Assembly: GCA_012960035.1 (NCBI GenBank)
Contig: DUBZ01000112.1
Location: forward strand, 23,548 to 73,443
Direction: 5' to 3'
Length of the DNA stretch: 49,896 nucleotides
DNA from: Myxococcales bacterium
GTDB lineage: Bacteria; Myxococcota_A; UBA9160; UBA4427
The translations under genes were made by a program, and so were the position numbers. Position 1 is the first letter of the stretch. Each line of letters begins with the position of its first letter. Shown here piece by piece: positions 8,075 through 15,390 of the stretch. Under the pieces are notes generated by a model, which was not told the origin of the DNA, searched no databases, and was given only the letters and a program-made list of their open reading frames with translations.

Positions 8075-8416
8075 ATGTCAACACCGACAATCACCAACGA
8101 AGATCTTCGCAACGACGCCCTCGCTGACGTGGTCGCAGGGTTCGAGACCAGCCAACGCAGTCCGCTGGTTGCCGTCGCGATGGCGATGGGAATTGCAGGC
8201 ACCATCCTCGCGGCTGCGAACGACAGCGGCGCGAGTTGGATGCTCTTCTTCTTCTGTGCATGCGCGGTCGAGGAAGAGGTTCGCAACTTCAATGTCCCGG
8301 TTCGATGAAGCATCGTTGCGCTACTCGGCCAAATGGCTTGGGTCGCATATGGCGCAGATGCGTCGGCGTTCGCCGCCACCCTCGGCGGCGCGGCGATTGC
8401 TCTTCCTTTGGCTTGA
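8075..8416 (+). pseudogene. Small membrane protein ORF interrupted by an in-frame TGA
   Basis: From ATG 8075 a 77-residue frame runs to TGA at 8306-8308. Without any frame change it continues for 35 more hydrophobic codons (SIVALLGQMAWVAYGADASA and beyond) to a second TGA at 8414-8416. Hydrophobic segments are PLVAVAMAMGIAGTILAAA, WMLFFFCACAV, then GQMAWVAYG and LGGAAIALPLA, resembling a small multi-spanning membrane protein. CGA to TGA is the simplest cause of the break. AAGGAG at 8046 is 23 nt upstream, too far to be ideal. The rest of 7876-8598 holds no recognisable gene. It is likely a decaying gene; family unknown. Confidence 0.4.
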
Positions 8417-8450
8417 TCCTCACTTCGGCCCCCTAAGGATGTATCGCCGA

Positions 8451-8502
8451 CTCCGCTGCGAGGGTTTCGGCGGAGGCTGAGCCACCTGTAGCCCAGCTAC
8501 AG
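8451..8502. other. Two adjacent stem-loops upstream of the VOC gene
   Basis: CTCCGC (8451-8456) and GCGGAG (8470-8475) form one stem. CTGTAGC-CCA-GCTACAG (8486-8502) forms a perfect 7-bp stem with a 3-nt loop. They lie about 100-150 nt before the VOC start and just after the interrupted membrane ORF. Neither is followed by a T-run. They may be terminator-like or operator sites. Confidence 0.35.
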
Positions 8503-8598
8503 CCAAGTTCTGCAATCGAGAGATCCGACGAGAACGTCACGTCTTTGCCGACTGCCAGACTCTCCCAGCGGGCTGCTAGTATGCGCCGCGGAGGAGCC

Positions 8599-9060
8599 AT
8601 GGCGGTACTACATTTTTCGCACAGCGGGGTCTGCGTCTCAGACATCGAACGCTCGACTGCGTTCGATCGGGATGTGCCTGGCTTCACGCGGCATCATCAT
8701 CTTCATTTGAACGGCGAAGCTGATTCGACAGCCGTCAAAGTAAAAGACGCCAAACTCGACGTGGTCTATCTCAAGCGAGACGTCACGATGGTCGAAATTC
8801 TTCGCTTCGCCGAACCCGCTCCAACCCGCGATGCGGTGCCGCGCGAGATGAACCGTAGGGGCCTCACGCATTTCTCCTTGAACGTCGACGAAATTGCAGA
8901 AGTCAGTCCCGATGTAGTTGCTGCGGGCAGACGCGTCATGCAAGAGACTCAGGTCGGCACACCGAACGACAAGTCGTGCGTCTTCGTGACGGACCCAGAC
9001 GGCTGTTTGATCGAACTCGTAAAAAGTCCCGCCGGCCCGATTCCCACTCCAACCACCTGA
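8599..9060 (+). CDS. VOC superfamily (glyoxalase/dioxygenase-fold) protein
   Basis: A 153-aa single-chain VOC protein with two beta-alpha-beta-beta-beta modules. Module 1 starts LHFSHSGVCVSDIERSTAFDRD, with a metal-ligand His near the strand start. Module 2 has THFSLNVDEI and ends FVTDPDGCLIELV, whose Glu is the usual last metal ligand. The fold covers glyoxalases, epimerases (methylmalonyl-CoA type) and extradiol dioxygenases, and the specific reaction is not readable. ATG 8599 is chosen because GGAGGAG precedes it by about 4 nt; upstream ATGs lack a site. The next gene begins 45 nt downstream. Confidence 0.8.
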   Translation: MAVLHFSHSGVCVSDIERSTAFDRDVPGFTRHHHLHLNGEADSTAVKVKDAKLDVVYLKRDVTMVEILRFAEPAPTRDAVPREMNRRGLTHFSLNVDEIAEVSPDVVAAGRRVMQETQVGTPNDKSCVFVTDPDGCLIELVKSPAGPIPTPTT

Positions 9061-9104
9061 CCTTGTACGCTGAAGAAGCGTCCTACTTAGAAGTGAAATT
9101 ATCG

Positions 9105-11105
9105 ATGAATCGATTTGTCCCAAGCCTGCCCCTGCAACCTTCTTTTACTGTGACGTTGTTGTTCACCAAGTTGTCGTTCGTCGCGTGGTTGCTCGCAGCC
9201 TTCCTCACACTTCCGTTCCAAGCGCTTGCCGACCCATTCGTCGAAGGCACCAAGGAGCGCGAGGCTTGCGCCGATCGCGACTCCAACAGACGCGCGTTGT
9301 TCGGTGACCTTCATGTCCACACCGGATTTTCCCTCGATGCCAGTACGATGGGCACCCGAGCGCGCCCGGCCGACGCCTACCGTTTCGCCTGGGGTGAACG
9401 CGTCGGTATCCAGCCCTTCGACGACGGCGGGCGACCGATGAGAACCATTCAGCTCGATCGCCCCCTCGACTTCGCTGCGGTGACGGACCACGCGGAATTG
9501 CTCGGCGAAACCCGCATTTGTAATTCTCCTGAGATGCAGGGTTACGACTCGTTGGTATGTCGCATCTACCGGACATGGCCGCGGGTATCCTTTTTTTGGA
9601 GCAACTACGTCGCGAGTAGTGGCTACCGACACGACTTCTGCGGTCCAGAAGGCGAGCTCTGCCGCCAAGGCGCGCGCATTCCATGGACCGAAAATCACGA
9701 AGCCACCGAAGCGTCCTACGACCGAAGCTCCGCTTGTCGCTTCACGAGTTTTCACGCCTACGAGTGGACGGGTGCCATTGGCATAGGCGCCAACTATCAC
9801 CGCAATGTCATCTTCGAAAACGACGTCGTCCCCGACTTGCCCCTGAGTTTCATTGAGGCTCCGGTACTCGTTGACTTTTGGGCGGGCCTCGCACGAACTT
9901 GTCGCGAAGCGGGCACCGGCTGCGACGTACTGGTCATCCCCCACAACTCAAACCTTTCGGCGGGGAGGATGTTCCGGAACCGCCTGCCCGACGGCACGCC
10001 GATCGGCACGACTGAAGCCCAGGGTCGCGCGGACTACGAACCTCTTGTCGAAATCATGCAGCACAAGGGCGAGAGTGAATGCATGTTCGGCTTGGGCACG
10101 GAAGACGAACTCTGCCGCTTCGAAAAACTTGAGTACAACAGTTTCTCGGGACGCTTCTTTCCGGGTTCCTCTGACGCTCCCGTTGCAAACCAATTTGTTC
10201 GCAACGTATTGAAGGAAGGTCTCCGCGTTGAAGATCGACTTGGAATCAACCCTTTCAAGTTCGGCATCATCGCGAGCACGGACACGCACCTCGGTGCGCC
10301 AGGCATGGCCGCTGAAGACGCGATCTACCCGGGGCACGGCGGTGCAGGTAAGCCCCTCGGCGATGACCTGCCCCGCGGCTTTCCCGATGCGATCGACTTC
10401 AACCCAGGGGGTCTCGCGGGCATCTGGGCAGAAGAGAACACTCGAACCGCGATCTTCGCCGCGATGAAGCGCAAAGAGACATTTGGAACGAGCGGCCCAC
10501 GGATTCAGGTTCGCCTCTTTGGCGGCTGGGACTACGCGGACGATCTCTGCGAGAAAAACAATTTCGTAAGTCGCGGCTATGAGGGCGGCGTTCCGATGGG
10601 CGGCGATCTCGCCCCACCGCCGAAGCGCGGCGAAAGCGGCGACGCGGCCACCCCGTTGTCCGCGCCCACATTCGCGCTCTCGGCCCTGCGCGATTCGGGG
10701 ACACCGCACACGGCCGGAACGAAGCTTCAACAAATTCAAATCATCAAAGGCTGGATCGAGGACGGGAGCATGCACGAACGCGTGTACGAAGTTGCTGGAG
10801 ACTCGCATAACGCGGCCGGCGTTGACCTCGACTCATGCAACACCTGGGGCACGGGCTTCGATGCGCTCTGCGGAGTGTGGCGCGACCCCGACTTCGATGC
10901 GCGCCAACCTTCTTTCTACTACGCCCGGGTGATCGAGAACCCGACCTGCCGCTGGAGCCAGAAACTCTGCATCGCGAATCACATCCGCTGCAACGGACAA
11001 GCTCCGGTCCCCGTCGGCTTCGAGCCTTGCTGTGCAGAAAACCATGTGCGTACCATCCAGGAACGCGCATGGAGCTCACCCATCTGGTACACCCCCAACC
11101 TGTGA
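9105..11105 (+). CDS. DUF3604 family secreted protein
   Basis: A 666-aa protein with an N-terminal signal peptide (hydrophobic FVAWLLAAFLTLPFQALA, cleavage near residue 42) and then the DUF3604 domain. PHP-like metal motifs are visible: GDLHVHTGFS (H70, H72), AAVTDHAELLGE, VIPHNSN and IIASTDTHLG. This suggests a PHP/amidohydrolase-type metal-dependent hydrolase exported to the periplasm. Several Cys residues (for example near the C-terminus, CIANHIRC and CCAENH) fit an oxidising compartment. Substrate is unknown for the family. The chosen start is ATG 9105, the first Met giving a proper signal peptide; the ribosome-binding site is weak. It overlaps the PpiC-like gene by 37 nt, so the two are co-expressed. 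Confidence 0.85.
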   Translation: MNRFVPSLPLQPSFTVTLLFTKLSFVAWLLAAFLTLPFQALADPFVEGTKEREACADRDSNRRALFGDLHVHTGFSLDASTMGTRARPADAYRFAWGERVGIQPFDDGGRPMRTIQLDRPLDFAAVTDHAELLGETRICNSPEMQGYDSLVCRIYRTWPRVSFFWSNYVASSGYRHDFCGPEGELCRQGARIPWTENHEATEASYDRSSACRFTSFHAYEWTGAIGIGANYHRNVIFENDVVPDLPLSFIEAPVLVDFWAGLARTCREAGTGCDVLVIPHNSNLSAGRMFRNRLPDGTPIGTTEAQGRADYEPLVEIMQHKGESECMFGLGTEDELCRFEKLEYNSFSGRFFPGSSDAPVANQFVRNVLKEGLRVEDRLGINPFKFGIIASTDTHLGAPGMAAEDAIYPGHGGAGKPLGDDLPRGFPDAIDFNPGGLAGIWAEENTRTAIFAAMKRKETFGTSGPRIQVRLFGGWDYADDLCEKNNFVSRGYEGGVPMGGDLAPPPKRGESGDAATPLSAPTFALSALRDSGTPHTAGTKLQQIQIIKGWIEDGSMHERVYEVAGDSHNAAGVDLDSCNTWGTGFDALCGVWRDPDFDARQPSFYYARVIENPTCRWSQKLCIANHIRCNGQAPVPVGFEPCCAENHVRTIQERAWSSPIWYTPNL

Positions 11106-12133
11106 CGGACAACGAAGCTTCAACCACGCCCTCGCGCCCCCAACGTCCACGGGGCATCGGCCGCTTACTGCGCTCTCCGTTATTGCATTTTATTGCGATC
11201 GGCGGACTGCTCTACGTCGCGACGAGTGAGGGACGCGAAGCACCACCGCCTTTGGTTGTCGTCACGAGCGAGGACGTCGCCAACCTCGCCGGCCAATGGA
11301 AACGCAACACCGGGCGTGCTCCTAATGAAGAAGAACGCGGGCGCTTAATCGGGCAGTTCGTCGATGATGCCCTGCTCATTCAAGTTGCGCGTAGCCTGGG
11401 TTGGGACCGCGATGACACGGTCGTCCACCGGCGACTCATCCAGAATCTGCGTTTTCTCGACGCGGCGCCAGACAAAACTGACGACCAGGTGCTCAAGGAA
11501 GCCTACGCGCTCAACATGCACCAAAACGACATCGTCGTACGGCGCCGCTTGCTCGAACGCGTTCGTCTCGTGATCGCCGACCGTGCGCGTAGCCGCACCC
11601 CGACGGACGAAGAACTTCAGACCTACCTCGACGCAAACCGCAAAGACTTCGTCCAGCCGAGTCGCGCGCGAATGACCCAAGTTTATTTGAGTCGTGACCG
11701 ACGCGGCGCGGCGCTTCACGACGACGCACTGATGTTGGTCGAGAAGCTAGTGACATCTGGCCTCGATCCCAGTCACAACCTCGAAGAAATCATCCAACTT
11801 GGAGATCCCTTCTTGTTGCAGCCGCAGCTACCGCTGTGGTCGAAGCGCCGCCTGGGTGAACGCCTGGGGCCGAGCTTTGCCGAAGGCGCGGCTGGGCTTC
11901 CACTCGGCCAGTGGAGTGGCCCCGTTGCTTCGAGCTACGGCGAACATGCGGTTTGGGTGCATGAGCGAATCGCAGACGAGTACCCGCCGCTTGCCGAAAT
12001 ACGTGACAAGGTCACGGCGGAAGTTCATCGCAAATGGGAAAAGGAAGCGTTGCAGCGCACCCTCGACCAGCTGCGCAGTCAGGCAACGATCGAGATCGCA
12101 TCCGCCGCCGATGAATCCACGAGCGCGCAGTAA
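11069..12133 (+). CDS. Membrane-anchored PpiC/SurA-type peptidyl-prolyl isomerase-like protein
   Basis: A 354-aa protein with a single N-terminal membrane anchor (about residues 36-52, SPLLHFIAIGGLLYVATSE). Next comes a SurA_N-like helical part (QFVDDALLIQVARSLGWD) and a parvulin-like C-terminal part with LPLGQWSGPVASSYGEHAVW, the usual PpiC ending. It would act as a periplasmic foldase. ATG 11069 has AGGA about 6 nt upstream. GTG 11102, which forms a GTGA overlap with the DUF3604 stop, is an alternative. The neighbouring DUF3604 protein is exported and is the obvious candidate client (inference from overlap). Confidence 0.8.
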   Translation: MELTHLVHPQPVTDNEASTTPSRPQRPRGIGRLLRSPLLHFIAIGGLLYVATSEGREAPPPLVVVTSEDVANLAGQWKRNTGRAPNEEERGRLIGQFVDDALLIQVARSLGWDRDDTVVHRRLIQNLRFLDAAPDKTDDQVLKEAYALNMHQNDIVVRRRLLERVRLVIADRARSRTPTDEELQTYLDANRKDFVQPSRARMTQVYLSRDRRGAALHDDALMLVEKLVTSGLDPSHNLEEIIQLGDPFLLQPQLPLWSKRRLGERLGPSFAEGAAGLPLGQWSGPVASSYGEHAVWVHERIADEYPPLAEIRDKVTAEVHRKWEKEALQRTLDQLRSQATIEIASAADESTSAQ

Positions 12134-12157
12134 CGCAGTGCCCACACAGGTCAGTGC

Positions 12158-12619
12158 TTACTGAGAAAGCCTGCGGGATGCCCGATCACCCCAGCCACCG
12201 GGCACTTGCCCAACAACCTTGATCTTCCGCGACGCAAACAGCCATCGTCCGTCCTCCTCGCGATACTCATCCACGTAGCGCCCCCAGTGGTCGGCACCCT
12301 CGGCGGTAAAGACTGCGAAGTATGACCTCCCCTTCGCGGTCGTCGGCGTAAGAACGTCGATCACGTGGCTCGATACATGGTGTTGGATCATTGTCGGAGG
12401 TTCAACCAGGCCACCGGTCGCACCAGAAAACAACCTGTGAATTTCGTCGCGTCCTCGAAAGTGACCGTGCCCTACGAATTCGACCACGGCGTCTTCGGCG
12501 AACAAGGCCATCATCGGACCTAGTCGCCCCGCGTCGCCGCTTGCGTTGTAACGCGCGACGAGATCGCGGATCAATTCGCGGGCGACGAGTTCCCACATCT
12601 CCATCGATGTGCGCGACAT
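12158..12619 (-). CDS. SnoaL-like / NTF2-fold protein
   Basis: A 153-aa protein of the SnoaL-like domain family: ELIRDLVARYNASGDAGRLG, MALFAEDAVVEFVGHGHFRG, then the strand-rich end WGRYVDEYREEDGRWLFASRKI. Members include polyketide cyclases, ketosteroid isomerase-like enzymes and non-enzymatic proteins, so the reaction is open. Given the dehydrogenases next to it, an isomerase or dehydratase role is possible. Start ATG 12619 has GGAAGGGG upstream; a TTG two codons earlier is unlikely. It is third in a minus-strand unit (ADH, SDR, SnoaL), 44 nt after the SDR stop, and convergent with the PpiC-like gene (24-nt gap). Confidence 0.78.
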   Translation of the reverse strand: MSRTSMEMWELVARELIRDLVARYNASGDAGRLGPMMALFAEDAVVEFVGHGHFRGRDEIHRLFSGATGGLVEPPTMIQHHVSSHVIDVLTPTTAKGRSYFAVFTAEGADHWGRYVDEYREEDGRWLFASRKIKVVGQVPGGWGDRASRRLSQ

Positions 12620-12663
12620 GCTCAACGCCCCTTCCTATCCAACGCCCAACCCGCGCGTTCCTG

Positions 12664-13440
12664 TTATGCGGCGGTGAAGCCGCCGTCTACGCACAACGTT
12701 TGCCCGGTAATAAAACTCGCCGCGGGGCTCGAGAGGAACAGTGCTGCAGGCGCGATGTCTTCGGGCGTCCCCCAGCGGTTCATCGGCGTACGATCGAGGT
12801 GGGGACGTTCAAGGGCATCGACGCCCACCATAACTTTGGTCATGTTCGACTTGATCAGCCCCGGAGCGATCGCATTGCAACGAATGCCATCATTGACCCA
12901 AGAGACCGCGAGATTCTTCGTCATTTGAACGATACCCGCCTTCGCGGCGCCGTACCCCGGTACGATGGGAACCGCAAAGAACGAAGACATCGATGCGAGA
13001 TTGATCACGCTCGCACCACCCTCGAGAGAGCTTGCGCTGAGCATGTCCTTGCAAGCGGCGGTCAAGCGGTAGGCGCTGAAGATGTTGATCGCGAAGACCT
13101 CTTCGAAAACTTCCGGCACGTATTCGTTGCGGCCACCGGGAAGGTTCGCCCCCGCGTTGTTGACCAGAACATCCAAGCCCTCAAGCCCCTCTGCCAGAGC
13201 GGCGATCGCATCGGTGTCTGTCACCTCAAGAGACGCGTACCGAAAGCGCGAAAGATCGAGGTCGTATTCGCTCGCTTTTTCTTTGCGTCCCGTCACCAAC
13301 ACGTCGGCACCCGCGTCGGCGAACGCCGAGGCAATACCGTATCCGATGCCCGACGAGCCCCCGGTGACAAGGACCCGGCAACCAGAATAATCAAAGGTGA
13401 TGCGCCCATTGGTTGGGCTGCTTTGGGATTCGGACGACAT
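12664..13440 (-). CDS. SDR family NAD(P)-dependent oxidoreductase
   Basis: A 258-aa classical short-chain dehydrogenase. TGGSSGIG is the cofactor glycine motif, LVNNAGA is the NNAG motif, INLASMSSFF holds the catalytic Ser and PGYGAAKAG the YxxxK pair. The C-terminal FITGQTLCVDGGFTA is typical. It likely oxidises or reduces a secondary alcohol or ketone. Its ATG (13440) comes 1 nt after the ADH stop (13442), and AGGAG lies inside the 3' end of the ADH gene, so translation is probably coupled. Arg and Lys follow the second strand (TGRKEKAS), suggesting NADP preference (inference). Confidence 0.88.
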   Translation of the reverse strand: MSSESQSSPTNGRITFDYSGCRVLVTGGSSGIGYGIASAFADAGADVLVTGRKEKASEYDLDLSRFRYASLEVTDTDAIAALAEGLEGLDVLVNNAGANLPGGRNEYVPEVFEEVFAINIFSAYRLTAACKDMLSASSLEGGASVINLASMSSFFAVPIVPGYGAAKAGIVQMTKNLAVSWVNDGIRCNAIAPGLIKSNMTKVMVGVDALERPHLDRTPMNRWGTPEDIAPAALFLSSPAASFITGQTLCVDGGFTAA

Positions 13441-13441
13441 T

Positions 13442-14464
13442 TCAATCTCCTGTCGCGGACGCGTCCGCGATGATCATCACCTTGGCACCTTCATCCGTAC
13501 TTTGTGCAACGGCGAGGGCGTCGTGAAAGTTTTCAAGCGAAAAGTGGTGCGTGATCATGGGCGACAGATCGGAGCGGGTCAAGATCGCGATCGCCTCAGT
13601 CCAGTCGTCGGGATACGCCATCGAACCGACAATACTCATCGACTTCATCATGACCAAAAGAAAGTTGACCGGGACCGGCGCTCGATGCAGCCCCACAACC
13701 GAAAGCCGCGCACCCGTCTTGGCGTTCGCGAGCACCTCTTCGATCACGACACCGGCACCGGACGCTTCGATGTAGATGTCGCTCCCCGCCATCGGCGCCC
13801 CAAACAACGGGGACGTTCCGTGGGCCTCGCAAATGCCTTTCCATACATCGTCTTTCGATGGATTGAATGTGGCACGCGCCCCAAGCTCGGTCGCGATCTC
13901 TAGACGGTGTGATGAAAGATCGACCGAAATGATGTCTTCGATGCCGCGGGCGCGAAGACTCGCCACCGCGCACAAGCCGATCGGTCCCGCTCCGAACACC
14001 ACGGCCTTCTCACCTGCCACCGGACTCGCGCGATCCACTCCCTGCAAGCCGACACTGAGTGGCTCGGTAAGCGCGGCGAGTTCCATCGAAAGATCGTCCG
14101 GGATCTCGAAGACTGCGTCGCCGCCCGCTGCGTTGGGAACCAAGACCAACGGCGCGAACGCGCCCTCCCCGCTTCCGTTCCCGATTTGATTTTGGTTGCT
14201 CATCGGGTTCACCACAACACGCGCACCCACCTTAATGTTCGTGACTTCCTCGCCCACGGCTTCGACGATGCCCGAAAACTCGTGACCGATCGGCATGGGC
14301 TCTTTTGTGGGGCCGGCGACGCCGCCCAGGCTGATGTAGCCGAGGTCACTTCCGCAGATCCCGCAGGCAGCGACGCGAACGATCGCGTCCTTTGGGCCCA
14401 GCGTCGGTTCAGGAACTTCGTCGAGTTCAACGCGCCCGGGAGCGTGAATGTTGACTTGCTTCAT
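13442..14464 (-). CDS. Zinc-type alcohol dehydrogenase (MDR) lacking the structural zinc site
   Basis: A 340-aa medium-chain dehydrogenase. Catalytic zinc ligands are present: C37 in GICGSD and H61-E62 in GHEFSG. The Rossmann motif is VFGAGPIGL. The loop that normally binds a structural zinc with four Cys (NPxxxCGxCxxC) reads NPMSNQNQIGNGSGEGAF and has none. Single-zinc MDR enzymes are known, so activity is plausible; it would oxidise an alcohol or polyol. GGAG lies about 6 nt before ATG 14464. First gene of the ADH-SDR-SnoaL unit, divergent from the ABC importer (170 bp between starts). Confidence 0.86.
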   Translation of the reverse strand: MKQVNIHAPGRVELDEVPEPTLGPKDAIVRVAACGICGSDLGYISLGGVAGPTKEPMPIGHEFSGIVEAVGEEVTNIKVGARVVVNPMSNQNQIGNGSGEGAFAPLVLVPNAAGGDAVFEIPDDLSMELAALTEPLSVGLQGVDRASPVAGEKAVVFGAGPIGLCAVASLRARGIEDIISVDLSSHRLEIATELGARATFNPSKDDVWKGICEAHGTSPLFGAPMAGSDIYIEASGAGVVIEEVLANAKTGARLSVVGLHRAPVPVNFLLVMMKSMSIVGSMAYPDDWTEAIAILTRSDLSPMITHHFSLENFHDALAVAQSTDEGAKVMIIADASATGD

Positions 14465-14634
14465 TGTGGTCTCCGTCGTTTCGCCATCGCGAGCTTCATT
14501 TTGATTGGCTGCCTAGTCTAGCCCGCAAACGCATCACATCGCCGATCGCGTTCGCCGCACGCGTTGGCCCGACTCGTTGACAACGAAGCCCAGATTGGAC
14601 GCGCGGCGAGCCATGGGCAACCCTGTAGAAGACC

Positions 14635-15390
14635 ATGTTCAGTTTGCACAACGTCGAAAAACGCTTTGGCGACCTGGTGGCTGTCGCGGGCATCGACCTC
14701 GAGGTGCCTGTCGGAACCACCCTTGCGCTGATCGGCGCGAGCGGTTCAGGCAAATCGACAGTGCTCCGCCTGATGCTGGGACTCGAACAACCTGATTCCG
14801 GAGAAGTCCGATTTGCCGGCGATCCGGTAACGGATCAGAACATCGAACAAATTCGTCAGAGCGTGGGGTACGTCATCCAAGAAGGTGGCCTGTTCCCTCA
14901 CCTTAGTACGCGAGACAACATCGCACTCCTTGCGCGGCATCAAGGTTGGGACCACGAGCGACAACGCCAGCGGATCGACCAGCTCTGCGAACTCACCCAC
15001 TTTCCAAGCTCGGGCCTCGCCCGCCGTCCAGCCCAACTGTCGGGCGGGCAACGACAACGGGTTGCGCTCATGCGCGCCCTGATGCTCGACCCGGAAGTCC
15101 TGTTAATGGACGAGCCGCTCGGGGCGCTTGACCCATTGATCCGTTTCGAACTGCAGAACGAACTCCGCGACGTCTTCGGCCGACTCAACAAAACCGTCGT
15201 GCTCGTGACCCACGACCTCAACGAAGCGAATTTTCTCGCGAGCGAACTCATCCTCATGCGAGACGGCGGCATCGAACAACGGGGCGATCTCGACGGCCTT
15301 CGGAACACCCCCGCGACCGATTTCGTGGCGCACTTTTTGCGCGCACAACATCTGATGGGCGACAGCGACGACGATCGGGGCTCAACTTGA
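14635..15390 (+). CDS. ABC transporter ATP-binding protein (OpuC/QAT type)
   Basis: A 251-aa ATPase: Walker A GASGSGKST (34-42), Q-loop at IQEGG, signature LSGGQ (135-139), Walker B LLMDE (to E160) and switch His H193 in VTHD. Best fits the quaternary-amine/betaine importer class because of its partner, a fused choline/betaine-type binding protein and permease. There is no C-terminal CBS domain pair, unlike OpuAA or OpuCA. Its stop overlaps the partner's TTG start (TTGA at 15387-15390), giving translational coupling. Start at ATG 14635 has only a weak ribosome-binding site (GTAGAAG). Confidence 0.87.
   Translation: MFSLHNVEKRFGDLVAVAGIDLEVPVGTTLALIGASGSGKSTVLRLMLGLEQPDSGEVRFAGDPVTDQNIEQIRQSVGYVIQEGGLFPHLSTRDNIALLARHQGWDHERQRQRIDQLCELTHFPSSGLARRPAQLSGGQRQRVALMRALMLDPEVLLMDEPLGALDPLIRFELQNELRDVFGRLNKTVVLVTHDLNEANFLASELILMRDGGIEQRGDLDGLRNTPATDFVAHFLRAQHLMGDSDDDRGST

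Noticed and set aside
8306..8308. In-frame TGA as a selenocysteine codon
   Set aside because: There is no redox motif around it, no convincing SECIS-like stem immediately 3', and the context (VPVR-stop-SIV) is that of a lost Arg codon.
9099..9944. 281-aa minus-strand ORF inside DUF3604
   Set aside because: Shadow of the DUF3604 frame; no conserved segments.
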